64,000 nt of DNA from JBCAXA01 sp038749025 (GTDB lineage: Bacteria > Pseudomonadota > Gammaproteobacteria > Steroidobacterales > Woeseiaceae), in contig JBCDIL010000005.1 of the NCBI GenBank assembly GCA_038749025.1, positions 62,001 through 126,000 of the forward strand, read 5' to 3'. Below the pieces are notes generated by a model that worked only from the letters and a program-made list of their open reading frames with translations, was not told the origin of the DNA and did no database searches. Made by a program: the position numbers and the translations under genes. Positions 18,082-26,822 of this stretch are shown here, in pieces; position 1 is the stretch's first letter, and the number at the start of each line of letters is the position of its first letter.

Positions 18082-18183
18082 GCTGTGCCCGTGGTAGCCC
18101 GCCACCATAGCCCCAGCAAAGACTTGCATGCGCAAATGTTCGTTGGCTCAATGTAGCGTTCCGCCGGAGATCCACAACGGCTG

Positions 18184-19155
18184 ATGGACATCGACAACGG
18201 TATCGTCATCATGCCGCGTATGGGAGGTAAACCGAGACGACAGTGGGTTCCGGCTATTGCGCTGTCCGCAACGGTGTCATTATTGACCGCATGCGACTCC
18301 CAGCCACGACTGATTGCCAGCGATCAGTCCGAAGTCTGCCTGCGCGGCGGCGTGTTTACGCTAGGCGCCGGTGCGGTCTATCCGGAAGAGCGTCCCGAGA
18401 AACAAGTTCGTGTCCGGCCATTTTGTATCGACCGTTACGAGGTGACGAATGCCGACTTTCGAGCATTTGTCACCGCCACAGACTATGTCACCGTCGCGGA
18501 GCGCGGCCCGTCAGCCGCGGATTATCCTCAATCGTCGTCCGACTTGCTCACCAAAGGGTCGGCCGTGTTTGTAACGCCCCAGGTCGGATCAGACGGTGTA
18601 TTAACGCGATGGTGGGTCTTTTCCGAACAGGCTAACTGGCGCAACCCGCTGGGAGAGGCCAGTGACTTGGCCGGCAAAGGCAACCATCCCGTTGTACACA
18701 TTGCCTACGCCGACGCGCAGGCATACGCAAAATGGCGCGGTCGTGATCTGCCAACGGAGGCCGAATGGGAATTTGCCGCCCGCGGTGGGCTTGAGGGTCG
18801 CACGTACGCATGGGGCGACACCCGTGCGCCGGACGGCGAAGAACTCGCTAACACCTGGCAGGGGGCATTTCCCGTTGAAAATCTTGCGACGGATGGATTT
18901 GCGTTTACGGCGCCCGTCGGGAGCTTTCCGGCGAACGGGTTTGGTCTTTACGACATGATCGGTAACGTCTGGGAATGGACGACAACGTCGTACGGCAACA
19001 GATCACTAGCAGCAGCGGATCGACGCACAATAAAAGGCGGTTCGTTTCTGTGCGCGCCTAGTTATTGTGCGCGCTATCGACCGGCTGCGAAGCAGGCCCA
19101 GGAAACCGGGCTCGGCACGAACCATATTGGTTTCCGGACCGTTCGCCGTCGATGA
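18184..19155 (+). CDS. Formylglycine-generating enzyme (SUMF1/FGE-sulfatase family), lipoprotein
   Basis: A 323-aa enzyme that converts the active-site Cys of sulfatases to formylglycine. A signal with lipobox LLTAC (Cys near 37) predicts a periplasmic lipoprotein. FGE blocks run through it: PFCIDRYEVTNADFRAFV, HPVVHIAYADAQAYAKWRG, LPTEAEWEFAARGG, GLYDMIGNVWEWT, and the catalytic pair GGSFLCAPSYC (Cys290 and Cys295, five apart as in the human enzyme). HIGFRTVRR ends it. Internal ATGs at 18211 or 18220 give a more basic signal start. Both sulfatases in this window carry the C-x-P-x-R target. The Tat-dependent one would be folded before export, so a periplasmic maturase fits the other sulfatase more easily. 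Confidence 0.9.
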   Translation: MDIDNGIVIMPRMGGKPRRQWVPAIALSATVSLLTACDSQPRLIASDQSEVCLRGGVFTLGAGAVYPEERPEKQVRVRPFCIDRYEVTNADFRAFVTATDYVTVAERGPSAADYPQSSSDLLTKGSAVFVTPQVGSDGVLTRWWVFSEQANWRNPLGEASDLAGKGNHPVVHIAYADAQAYAKWRGRDLPTEAEWEFAARGGLEGRTYAWGDTRAPDGEELANTWQGAFPVENLATDGFAFTAPVGSFPANGFGLYDMIGNVWEWTTTSYGNRSLAAADRRTIKGGSFLCAPSYCARYRPAAKQAQETGLGTNHIGFRTVRRR

Positions 19156-19226
19156 TCGACAGATTAACGCTGCACTAACGCGGGCAGAATCTGCACATCG
19201 TGGGTACCCACAAAGAATCGCCTTGG

Positions 19227-19991
19227 CTACTTGCCTTTGAACGCCGGGTCCCGTTTCTCGAGAAACGCGTTGATGCCCTCCCGGTTGTCTTCGCTACCCA
19301 GCAGTTCGCCCTGCAATTTCGCCTCCAAGTCGAATACTTCGGTCCACTCTCTGTCGGTCGCAAAGCGCATGGCCCGCTTCGTCGCTGCCAACGATAAGGG
19401 GGCACGCCGAGCGAGACTCTTCGCCCAGGCGACAGCGGTAACCCGTAACTCAGCAGCGGGACCGACTTTGTTCGCCAGTCCCAGTTCGACGCATCGCTTG
19501 GCCGGAATACGCTCCGACTCAATGCTTAGCTGGAAAGCGCGTCGGTAACCGAGCTGGCGAACCAGAAACCAGTTTAGGCCGCCGTCGGGGACGAGCGATA
19601 TTGCCGTAAATGGCGACAATAAGAACGCGTTATCGGCCATCATCATAAGATCGCACTGCAGTGCTAGCGACAAACCGATGCCGGCTGCGGAGCCGGGCAC
19701 AACCGCGATTACCGGTTTCGATATTGCCGCAATGATCTCAAATAATGGGCGGTACTCCACCTGGAGCGTCTGTTCAATATCGCTAGCGATACCCGCTTTG
19801 AGGTCAGCGCCTGCCGAAAAACACCGCCCTTCACCGGTAAGAATGACGACGCGAACGGAATCGTCGTCGCTCGCATTGCGGAAGTCCCGGACAAGTGTGG
19901 CGCGCAAGTCCGTGTTCAACGAGTTCATTGCCTCCGGACGATTCAGCGTTATGACGGCGACACCGTCGTCTTGCTCGTATTTCGTCAACAT
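19227..19991 (-). CDS. Enoyl-CoA hydratase/isomerase, PaaG-like
   Basis: Crotonase-fold enzyme, 254 aa. The oxyanion-hole strands are present (CFSAGADLKAG and GSAAGIGLSLALQCDL). The usual first catalytic Glu of crotonases is absent (FLLSPFTA at the site). Asp136 occupies the second position in ISLVPDGGLNW. This Phe/Asp arrangement is that of PaaG-type isomerases, which act on epoxidised ring-CoA or shift double bonds, rather than of hydratases. It ends a four-gene minus operon with aldehyde dehydrogenase, an extradiol-like dioxygenase and CoA-transferase. A role late in ring degradation is likely; substrate unknown. Confidence 0.86.
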   Translation of the reverse strand: MLTKYEQDDGVAVITLNRPEAMNSLNTDLRATLVRDFRNASDDDSVRVVILTGEGRCFSAGADLKAGIASDIEQTLQVEYRPLFEIIAAISKPVIAVVPGSAAGIGLSLALQCDLMMMADNAFLLSPFTAISLVPDGGLNWFLVRQLGYRRAFQLSIESERIPAKRCVELGLANKVGPAAELRVTAVAWAKSLARRAPLSLAATKRAMRFATDREWTEVFDLEAKLQGELLGSEDNREGINAFLEKRDPAFKGK

Positions 19992-20026
19992 GCTGAGTCA
20001 ATGCTCCTCGACGACCGTTCCGCGGG

Positions 20027-21457
20027 TTATCCGTGAAAGCCAAATACCGACTTGATCTCGAAGTATTCCTCCAGTCCATACCGCCCCCATTCCCGGCCAA
20101 GTCCCGACGTCTTGTAGCCGCCAAACGACGCGCTTAGGTCAGCCGTCGCGTTGTTAATATGAACGTTGCCGGTCCGAAGCCTACTCGCCACCGCTCGCAC
20201 GCGCTGTGGGTCCTTGCCGGAGACGTAACCGGACAAGCCATACGGCGTGTCGTTTGCCATCTCTACGGCTTGCTCCTCGGAGTCGTACGGCAGGATACAC
20301 AGTACCGGACCAAAGATTTCTTCCTGGGCGATAGTCATACCGTTGGTGACATCGCTGAATACGGTGGGCTTAACAAAAAAGCCAGGGCGAGTTGCATCCG
20401 GTTTGCCGAGCCCGCCGCAGACCAGCTTGGCGCCATCGTCAACGCCCGTTTGGATTAACGTTTGCACCCGCTCAAACTGGGCCTTGTTCGCAAGAGGCCC
20501 CATTGTGGTCGAGTCATCCAGCGGATCTCCCACGACACACGCTTGGGCCGTGGCGAGCGCTAGGCTCTCGACCGCGGCAAGATGCTCACGAGGCACCAAC
20601 ATACGCGACGGTGCGTTACAGCTCTGCCCGGTATTCAAAAACATCGCCTTTACGCCATCGGTAACGGCCGCATTGAAATCGGCGTCCGTGAGCAAAATAT
20701 TGGCCGACTTACCGCCGAGTTCGAGTGCCACTTTTTTTACCGACGGGGCGGCTGCCCGGGAGACCTCGACGCCTGCCCGCGTGGACCCGGTGAAGGATAC
20801 AAAATCGACGTCCGGATGAGCCGCCAGCGCAGCGCCAACGGTCGGGCCGTCGCCATTGACGAGATTGAAAACGCCGGCCGGCACCGATGCCTCATGCAGA
20901 ATATCCGCGAACACGTGCGCCGACAGCGGCGCAAATTCACTGGGCTTTAACACCATCGTGCAGCCGGCTGCCAATGCCGGCACGACTTTGCAGCCGATTT
21001 GATGGATAGGCCAATTCCACGGCGTAATCATGCCGCACACACCGATCGGTTCGCGTTGGATACGGGTTTGTTGGTTATCTTCAAAGAAAGGGTAGTCTTT
21101 GAGTATTGCCCTCATCACCTTCAGGTGGCCGAGCAAAGCGCCGGCTTGCCGAGTTCGGGCCAGTGCGGCCAATGGCGCACCCATCTCGGTGCATATGGCG
21201 TTCGCAACCTCGTCGATACGGTTTTTATAGACGGCTGTAATAGCGGCCAGTAACTCGAGTCGCTCATCGCGTGTCGTTTGCGAATAGGTTGTGAACGCAC
21301 GTCTTGCGGCAGCGATTGCGATATCGACGTCGTCCGCCGAACCTAACGTGATGGTTCCGGCACGCTCTTCTGTCGCCGGATTGATGACATCGTGTCGCCG
21401 TGGCGAGTTGGATGAGATCCAACCGCCATCGATATAAAACTCCGTGAGGTGTGTCAC
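20027..21457 (-). CDS. NAD(P)-dependent aldehyde dehydrogenase
   Basis: ALDH-superfamily enzyme, 476 aa, full length. Key residues are present: Asn148 (TPWNWP), the NAD-site Lys171 (LKPSE), FTGSTRAG at about 222-229, Glu246 (LELGGKSAN) and the catalytic Cys280 (GQSCNAPS). PLGLREWG-like C-terminal features appear as SGLGREWG. It would oxidise an aldehyde, for example a semialdehyde from ring cleavage. It starts 10 nt after the dioxygenase stop and is followed 35 nt later by the isomerase gene. Cofactor choice and substrate cannot be decided. Confidence 0.93.
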   Translation of the reverse strand: MTHLTEFYIDGGWISSNSPRRHDVINPATEERAGTITLGSADDVDIAIAAARRAFTTYSQTTRDERLELLAAITAVYKNRIDEVANAICTEMGAPLAALARTRQAGALLGHLKVMRAILKDYPFFEDNQQTRIQREPIGVCGMITPWNWPIHQIGCKVVPALAAGCTMVLKPSEFAPLSAHVFADILHEASVPAGVFNLVNGDGPTVGAALAAHPDVDFVSFTGSTRAGVEVSRAAAPSVKKVALELGGKSANILLTDADFNAAVTDGVKAMFLNTGQSCNAPSRMLVPREHLAAVESLALATAQACVVGDPLDDSTTMGPLANKAQFERVQTLIQTGVDDGAKLVCGGLGKPDATRPGFFVKPTVFSDVTNGMTIAQEEIFGPVLCILPYDSEEQAVEMANDTPYGLSGYVSGKDPQRVRAVASRLRTGNVHINNATADLSASFGGYKTSGLGREWGRYGLEEYFEIKSVFGFHG

Positions 21458-21467
21458 AGCGAGCTGC

Positions 21468-22547
21468 CTACTTCTCGAAGGCCTTCAGTAACTCGACGAC
21501 AGGAACGTTTTGTTCCCGCCACGATGCGACCCGATCGTTCGGGATACTGAGATTGAATGTGCTGGGCGGCAGTGGGCCGTATTGTCCCAACGCGAAATTC
21601 CGCGCCGGTACGTCAGCCGGTGGCCGTGACGAATCCACCAGGTCTCCGTCGGTCCAATGCTCAAGTGTAAAGCCGGCAGGGTCGCGCCAATAATCATAGA
21701 TTTGGCTTCCTAGCAGATGCCGACCGATGCCCCATTCGTGGATATAGCCGCCGTAGGTTTTCATGCGATAGTGGCCGGCTAATAGATCGTCGATACTGCC
21801 GGTCAACTCAAAGCCGCCGTGACCGAACGTTCCCTCGTAGCCTTCCCGACCTTTTCTCGGTCCAACGATATTGATCGTGTGATGATCCACCGGTTTGTCG
21901 CCTTGGTCCACACGCATAAAGGCACCCGATCGCTTGCCGTCAGGCATAACAAGGTTATCGGTAACCAGCATGCCGAGTGTTGAGGCATACCAGTCTATTG
22001 AGTTATCGGCGTTCGAGACATTGACGGCGTAGTGACCAATTCGCATCACTCGCGACCTTAGTTGGTAACGCCATTCATCGTCTTCGAGCTTCCATTCATC
22101 TGAAGCTTTACCAATCCGCTGCAATTCGTTGATGCGCAATTTTTGAACACCTGAATTGAGCGACGGCGCGGGCTGATCAGCGGCTCGCGAAAACTCAACG
22201 CCGTGAAACACTTCGACACCGAGCCCGTCGGGATCAGCGATTGAGACTTTCTGGCCACCGCCCGGCTCTTCACTCGCCTCAATGGGTGTGTCGAACGCCT
22301 TTGCCAACGACTCCAACTCGGCCTGCGAGTGAACGTAGTAACCCGCCGACACAAAGCGGTTTTCGCGTCCTCGACGGGCGCAATAGCAAAACGGCGCAAT
22401 GCCTGAGCCGCGGTACCAGATCGTGTCGTCCGTTTCTGCAAGCCATTCAAGCCCAAAGTGCTCGAAGTATTGCTTTTGTGCGTCGAGATCGACCAGTTCG
22501 AAGCGCAGAAACAACAGGTCAGCGACCTGGCATAGAGGCTCACTCAT
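21468..22547 (-). CDS. VOC-superfamily extradiol dioxygenase-like protein (copy 1)
   Basis: A 359-aa two-domain vicinal-oxygen-chelate protein of the type-I extradiol dioxygenase family. The C-terminal domain keeps the 2-His-1-carboxylate metal set: His in MRIGHYAVNV, His in VDHHTIN, Glu in TLEHWTDGD. A conserved WGIGRHLLGSQIYDYW stretch lies between the last two. The N-terminal domain (about 1-130) is the structural repeat with an HxxE-less site. Expected reaction: meta-cleavage of a catechol. It starts in a TAATG overlap with the CoA-transferase stop. A paralogue at 43028 shares the same blocks. A glyoxalase-like isomerase is less likely given the triad. Confidence 0.85.
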   Translation of the reverse strand: MSEPLCQVADLLFLRFELVDLDAQKQYFEHFGLEWLAETDDTIWYRGSGIAPFCYCARRGRENRFVSAGYYVHSQAELESLAKAFDTPIEASEEPGGGQKVSIADPDGLGVEVFHGVEFSRAADQPAPSLNSGVQKLRINELQRIGKASDEWKLEDDEWRYQLRSRVMRIGHYAVNVSNADNSIDWYASTLGMLVTDNLVMPDGKRSGAFMRVDQGDKPVDHHTINIVGPRKGREGYEGTFGHGGFELTGSIDDLLAGHYRMKTYGGYIHEWGIGRHLLGSQIYDYWRDPAGFTLEHWTDGDLVDSSRPPADVPARNFALGQYGPLPPSTFNLSIPNDRVASWREQNVPVVELLKAFEK

Positions 22548-23890
22548 TAAACTGCCACCCGGTAATTCGCCGTGGTATTAGCCGCAACCTCGTCTAGACT
22601 GGCGCCCGGCAACAGCCGATCCAGCACCATCTCGCCACTCTCGAAACGAAACACGGCGAGATCGGTGATCAGAATGTCGACAACGTGGTTCGCCGTGAGC
22701 GGCAAATCGCAGCTCGTAACGACCTTCGGCGTGCCATCTCGGGCACAGTGGGTCATCGTAACGATGAGTTTCCTGGCGCCACTCGCAAGATCCATCGCGC
22801 CGCCTACGCCCAGCAGCGGTTTGCCGGGCACCGACCAATTCGCGAGATTTCCGCGCTCGTCAACCTGCAGACCGCCCATGATCGCCACATCAACATGGCC
22901 GCCGCGGATCATGCCGAACGAGGTCGCACTATCGAAGTAACTCGCTCCCGGCAAGGCCGTGACCGGAATCTTGCCGGCGTTAACCGGGTAGTCGAGTGCA
23001 CCGCCACTCGCGGGCTCCGGTCCGACGCCGAGCAGGCCGTTTTCGGTGTGCAAAATAATCCCATCACCTGGGGCAATGAGATCGGCAACAAGCGTCGGGA
23101 TGCCGACGCCGAGATTGACGATATCGCCAGGCGAAATTTCTGCCAACGCCTCCCTGGCCATGTTCTCGCGGCGCACATCCGTTTTTTTGTCACTGGCGGA
23201 AATGGACGCCGACGTTCCCAAGAGCTCCTCGCCGATGCTCGCCTGCACCAGGTAGTCCACGAAACAACAAGGTGTATGAACGTGCTCGGGCTCGATCTCG
23301 CCGACTGGCACGATATGTTCGACTTCCGCAATAACAACATCGGCCGCCGTAGCGGCTGCTTTGTTGAAGTTACTCTCGGTCATCCGGTACTGGAGATTTC
23401 CGGCGGCATCGGCTTTAAACGCGCGTACCAAAGCGACGTTACCGCGCAGCGATGGCACAAAGACCATTTCGGTGCCATTGATCTCACGGGTCTCACAACC
23501 GTCGGCGAGTGGCGTACCCGCCGACGTTGGCGTAAAGAAACCACCTATCCCCGCACCACCGGCTCGCAGCGCCTCGGCCAACGTGCCTTGCGGCATTAGC
23601 TGCGCTTCAATTTGCTCGGCCATCGCGGCCTCCACCGCTTCACGGTTGCTGGTGAAATACGACCCGATCGCCTTTTGTAACTGACCGTTGCGCAACAAGC
23701 GGCCGCCCCCTAGCCCTGGCTCACCGACGTTATTACCCACGTACGTCAGTTTCTCGACGGCGGTCTCAGCCAGGGCATGCATCAGGTTCACCGGGTGCCC
23801 GGTCATGCCGAATCCGCCGACGAGAATCGTATCGCCAGACTTGACGTGCGCAACAGCGGCCGATGCACTGACCTGCGGAGTGGATTTCAT
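22547..23890 (-). CDS. 3-oxoacid CoA-transferase, fused A and B subunits
   Basis: Class I CoA-transferase, 447 aa, with both subunits in one chain. The A half spans about 1-220 (GDTILVGGFGMTGHP, VGNNVGEPGLGGGRLL, GGFFTPTSAGTPLADG). The B half spans about 240-447 (IVNLGVGIPTLVADLI, the catalytic Glu283 in TENGLLGVGP, GGAMDLASGARKLIV). It resembles succinyl-CoA:3-oxoacid transferase and 3-oxoadipate CoA-transferase (PcaIJ-like), which many bacteria make as two proteins. It would activate or hand over an oxoacid before thiolysis. First gene of a four-gene minus operon; its promoter region faces an MFS gene and contains a shared operator-like site. Confidence 0.91.
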   Translation of the reverse strand: MKSTPQVSASAAVAHVKSGDTILVGGFGMTGHPVNLMHALAETAVEKLTYVGNNVGEPGLGGGRLLRNGQLQKAIGSYFTSNREAVEAAMAEQIEAQLMPQGTLAEALRAGGAGIGGFFTPTSAGTPLADGCETREINGTEMVFVPSLRGNVALVRAFKADAAGNLQYRMTESNFNKAAATAADVVIAEVEHIVPVGEIEPEHVHTPCCFVDYLVQASIGEELLGTSASISASDKKTDVRRENMAREALAEISPGDIVNLGVGIPTLVADLIAPGDGIILHTENGLLGVGPEPASGGALDYPVNAGKIPVTALPGASYFDSATSFGMIRGGHVDVAIMGGLQVDERGNLANWSVPGKPLLGVGGAMDLASGARKLIVTMTHCARDGTPKVVTSCDLPLTANHVVDILITDLAVFRFESGEMVLDRLLPGASLDEVAANTTANYRVAV

Positions 23891-24202
23891 CGGTTACCTC
23901 GCACGGGGACAATCCCAACGTCGGTTGAGCGTGGCTCCCGCAACGAGTCGAACAAGCCAGCTTCGTCGGCGTACAGCCATTGGTGGCGACAAATCCAGCC
24001 ATTCACTCATGACATTGAGCCTGCCCTCGACGAGGAGACATTCGTTGCACGCGGGACGCGATTCAGGCGAAGGAACACGACGTGATTTTGTCGCGTCATT
24101 GACGCCTATTATCTTTGTTTATAAGCGAATATAATAATCTTAAATCTGTTGCACGACAACTTTTGAAATACAACGACGCAACAGCATCAAGGGGGATGCC
24201 AG
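23891..24202. promoter_or_regulatory. 312-nt divergent promoter region (CoA-transferase / MFS)
   Basis: The last 100 nt before the MFS gene are A/T-rich. They contain a -10 consensus TATAAT (24130-24135) immediately after the operator-like site at 24114-24129, and a TGTTGC/GCAACA pair further downstream. No good -35 is seen at 17 nt. The CoA-transferase half has no clear element. A strong ribosome site (AAGGGGG) precedes the MFS start. Confidence 0.5.
24114..24129 (+). promoter_or_regulatory. Shared operator-like near-palindrome, site 1
   Basis: TTTGTTTATAAGCGAA fits TTTGTWTNNAWGCRAA and directly abuts the TATAAT hexamer at 24130. Similar sites lie at 25841 and 42952, each just upstream of a -10 element in a divergent promoter of this island. 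Confidence 0.55.
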
Positions 24203-25429
24203 ATGAGCGACGCGGTAGAAGACCGGTGGGATAGCGCTTACGAAGTCAGAGCCGTCAGTCTGCTAGCCATCGGGTTCGGCCTCGTTGGCCTGGATCGATT
24301 TATCATCCTGCCGCTGTTCCCGATCATCGCCGAAGACCTTGGCCTGAATTATCAGGACCTAGGATTAATTGCCGGCGTCCTAGCGCTTACCTGGGGACTC
24401 GCCTCAATAGTAACGGGCAGTCTCTCAGACCGATTCGGCTATCGTCGCGTACTCGTCGTTTCAACCCTGTTGTTTTCTGCCCTCGTGGCTGCAAGCGGCT
24501 TGGCGACCGGCTTAGTGATGTTTCTGGTTATCCGCGGAATGATGGGCTTCGCAGAAGGCGGTTTCGTGCCGGCGAGTATCGTCGCGACGTTTCGCGCGGC
24601 GAAACCCAATCGCCGCGGCTTGATGGTCGGCATCCAGCAAATGGCAGCGCCGCTGGTTGGTTTGTTTCTCGGCCCTATCATCGCGGTCGGTCTGCTGCGC
24701 GTGCTGCCTGGCTGGGAGTGGGTCTTCGCGATCGTCGCGATTCCAGGGTTCGTCGTTGCCTATTTGATGTGGCGGGTCATCAAAGACTCAGCCGCACCGC
24801 CCGCCGAATCGTCCGTCGCGACAACCAAACCGTCGATCGGCGCTGCCATTAGGAACCGCAACGTCGTTTTCTGTGCGCTGGGCATGCTCGGACTGTTATC
24901 GAGCCTGCATACGCTGTCGGCGTTTATGCCCAACTACCTAACCGATCACATCGGACTGTCCATTGAAACAATGGGCATCGTCTTTTCTTCATTGGGCGGC
25001 GGCGGTGTACTGGGCATGGTTTTCATTCCCGCGTTATCGGACCGGTTAGGCAGGAAGCCGGTCATCATCGGCGCGTTGCTACTGGGAACAGCCGCCTTGT
25101 TTGCGCTGACTCAAATAACGTCGAGTGCGCCGGCCATCGCCGCGTGCTTTTTCGTTGTCAGCGCCGGTATATCCGGGGCCGTCGCGATTACGATGGGGCC
25201 GCTCGTGAATGCGTCGGTGTCGCCGACCATTGCGGCCACGGCGACGGGTATTGTGAGCGGCGTTGGCGAGATGTTTGGAGGCGCGTTTGCACCAGCTATT
25301 GCGGGTGCGATAGCCCAAACAAGCGGGATTGCCAGTATTCCTTACGTCTCATTAAGCGCCGCGGTCTTTGCCATTTTGGTGTTCGCGTTCGGTGTCCAAG
25401 AACCGAACGGCGAACGCACAGCAGCCTAG
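24203..25429 (+). CDS. MFS transporter
   Basis: Major-facilitator permease, 408 aa, with 12 predicted membrane helices. The loop 2-3 motif GSLSDRFGYRRV and the corresponding second-half loop SDRLGRKPV are intact. The R-G-M-M-G-F-A-E-G-G helix resembles those of organic-acid and aromatic-acid carriers, but substrate class cannot be set. A good ribosome site (AAGGGGG, 8 nt before ATG) supports the start. It is divergent from the CoA-transferase operon with a shared operator-like site in between, so uptake of the substrate or an intermediate of the local pathway is likely. It ends 4 nt into the convergent carboxymuconolactone-decarboxylase-like gene. Confidence 0.9.
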   Translation: MSDAVEDRWDSAYEVRAVSLLAIGFGLVGLDRFIILPLFPIIAEDLGLNYQDLGLIAGVLALTWGLASIVTGSLSDRFGYRRVLVVSTLLFSALVAASGLATGLVMFLVIRGMMGFAEGGFVPASIVATFRAAKPNRRGLMVGIQQMAAPLVGLFLGPIIAVGLLRVLPGWEWVFAIVAIPGFVVAYLMWRVIKDSAAPPAESSVATTKPSIGAAIRNRNVVFCALGMLGLLSSLHTLSAFMPNYLTDHIGLSIETMGIVFSSLGGGGVLGMVFIPALSDRLGRKPVIIGALLLGTAALFALTQITSSAPAIAACFFVVSAGISGAVAITMGPLVNASVSPTIAATATGIVSGVGEMFGGAFAPAIAGAIAQTSGIASIPYVSLSAAVFAILVFAFGVQEPNGERTAA

Positions 25430-25797
25430 TCATCGACGTCGACGGGCCAAACTTCGTTCAAGACACGGATCGCGCTAACACCGGCCGGCCATCCAGCGTA
25501 GTGGGTGACGTGGATAATCATGTCCTCGAGTTTTTCTCGCTCAATACCGAGGTTCCTGGCGCCTTTGAAGTGCGCCCGTTGTTCGGCCTCTTTGCCTAAG
25601 GCAACCAATGCCACGCAGGTCACCAACGAGCGCTCTTGCATCTCGAGCGAGCCACGTTGCCAAACATCACCGAAGAGGTGATCGATCGTGTATTCCGTGA
25701 GCCGTTCGGGCCAGGGCAACTCGTCCGGATGACGCCCGAAAAGCGTGTGCAGCAGCTCGGTGCCACGCCGGCGCCGCTCGGCATCGTTGTTGCTCAT
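25426..25797 (-). CDS. Carboxymuconolactone decarboxylase family protein (copy 1, small)
   Basis: A 123-aa protein of the CMD/AhpD fold with the family helices RGTELLHTLFGR, DHLFGDVWQRGSLEMQERSLVTCVALVALGKE and the end block MIIHVTHYAGWPAGVSAIRVLNEV. There is no CxxC motif, so a peroxidase role is unlikely. Size and sequence resemble 4-carboxymuconolactone decarboxylase PcaC. It is divergent from the FAH operon with a shared operator-like site between them, so it belongs to the same regulon. True PcaC function would need a beta-ketoadipate pathway, whose other enzymes are not seen here. Confidence 0.85.
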   Translation of the reverse strand: MSNNDAERRRRGTELLHTLFGRHPDELPWPERLTEYTIDHLFGDVWQRGSLEMQERSLVTCVALVALGKEAEQRAHFKGARNLGIEREKLEDMIIHVTHYAGWPAGVSAIRVLNEVWPVDVDD

Positions 25798-25840
25798 CGT
25801 GACCCTTTAATAATGCGCACGACTGCATACTAAATGACTT

Positions 25841-25866
25841 TATTTTTGCAAGCAAACATATATAAT
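25841..25866 (+). promoter_or_regulatory. Shared operator-like site 2 with -10 TATAAT
   Basis: TATTTTTGCAAGCAAA (25841-25856) matches 12 of 14 defined positions of TTTGTWTNNAWGCRAA. Four nt later comes TATAAT (25861-25866), 60 nt before the FAH-family ATG. A weak -35 (TTTATT, 25839) lies 16 nt upstream of the -10. Confidence 0.5.
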
Positions 25867-25925
25867 TATTGATCGGCACACGAGACTTCAAACAATTTCG
25901 CCGACATCTAGGGGGACAAATCACG

Positions 25926-26822
25926 ATGAGGCTACTGACGTTCACGCATGATGGTGCAACTCGCACGGGTGCACTCCAGGGCGACAGCATTGTCGATCTG
26001 CACGCGACCGATTCGGATATCCCAGACGACATGGTGGCGTTGCTGCAAGGTGGCGACGCCATGCTGGATAAGGCTCGGGCGGCTGCCGAATCCGGTGACG
26101 CCGCCATCGCGCTGGCGGATGCCCATCTAGAGAGCCCTATTCTCGTACCGCCCCGTATTTTGGCGATTGGCCTGAACTACATGTCGCATTGGGATGAGGT
26201 CCCGCAGCACATTAAGGATGGGGGCTTTCAACTGCCGAAAGTACCGATGATGTTCAATAAACAAAACACGTCGGTGAATGGCCCTTACGACCCCGTCCTC
26301 CTGCCACCGGAATCACCAGAGCTCGACTGGGAGGGCGAACTGGGCGTGGTAATCGGCAAAACCGCACGACGCGTGGCGAAAGAAAACGCGTTCGACATTG
26401 TCGCCGGGTACACGATTGTCAACGACGTAACCATTCGCGATTGGCAGCGGGCCGCTCGCACGATGACGATGGGTAAATCATGGGACTCACACTGTCCGAT
26501 GGGTCCAACCATCGTTACCAAAGACGAAATCGCCGATGTCGAGAACCTTAATGTCGTTACCACGGTCGACGGCAAAGAAATGCAGAACTTCAACACCGGG
26601 GAAATGATCTTCGACATCGCAACCACGATCGAGTACCTGTCGACCGCGTTCACCTTGGTGCCCGGCGATGTCATCGCGACTGGAACAGCCGCTGGCGTTG
26701 CGTTGTTCCGCGAGGGACAGCCCTGGTTAACGGAAGGGCAAGTTGTTCGCGTCGATGTCGAGAGCCTCGGGCACCTGGAGGCCACCGTAGTCAAAGACGA
26801 CGGCGTGAGCTTTATTCGATGA
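25926..26822 (+). CDS. Fumarylacetoacetate hydrolase (FAH) family protein
   Basis: A 298-aa enzyme with an N-terminal cap (MRLLTFTHDGATRTGAL) and the FAH catalytic domain: ILAIGLNYMSHWDE, the divalent-metal Glu pair in LDWEGELGVVIGK, Asp in GYTIVNDVTIRD, GKSWDSHCPMGP, and IATGTAAGVALFR. Family members cleave or isomerise acylpyruvates and 2-oxo-hept-3-ene-dioates after meta-cleavage. The start is set by GGGGGACA 10 nt upstream. It is the first gene of a long plus-strand operon and overlaps the next gene by ATGA. With the local extradiol enzymes it probably handles the ring-opened product. Confidence 0.9.
   Translation: MRLLTFTHDGATRTGALQGDSIVDLHATDSDIPDDMVALLQGGDAMLDKARAAAESGDAAIALADAHLESPILVPPRILAIGLNYMSHWDEVPQHIKDGGFQLPKVPMMFNKQNTSVNGPYDPVLLPPESPELDWEGELGVVIGKTARRVAKENAFDIVAGYTIVNDVTIRDWQRAARTMTMGKSWDSHCPMGPTIVTKDEIADVENLNVVTTVDGKEMQNFNTGEMIFDIATTIEYLSTAFTLVPGDVIATGTAAGVALFREGQPWLTEGQVVRVDVESLGHLEATVVKDDGVSFIR

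Noticed and set aside
22685..23599. 304-codon open frame antisense to the CoA-transferase gene
   Set aside because: It lies entirely over a well-supported gene, is Arg-rich and has no family pattern; it is a coding shadow.
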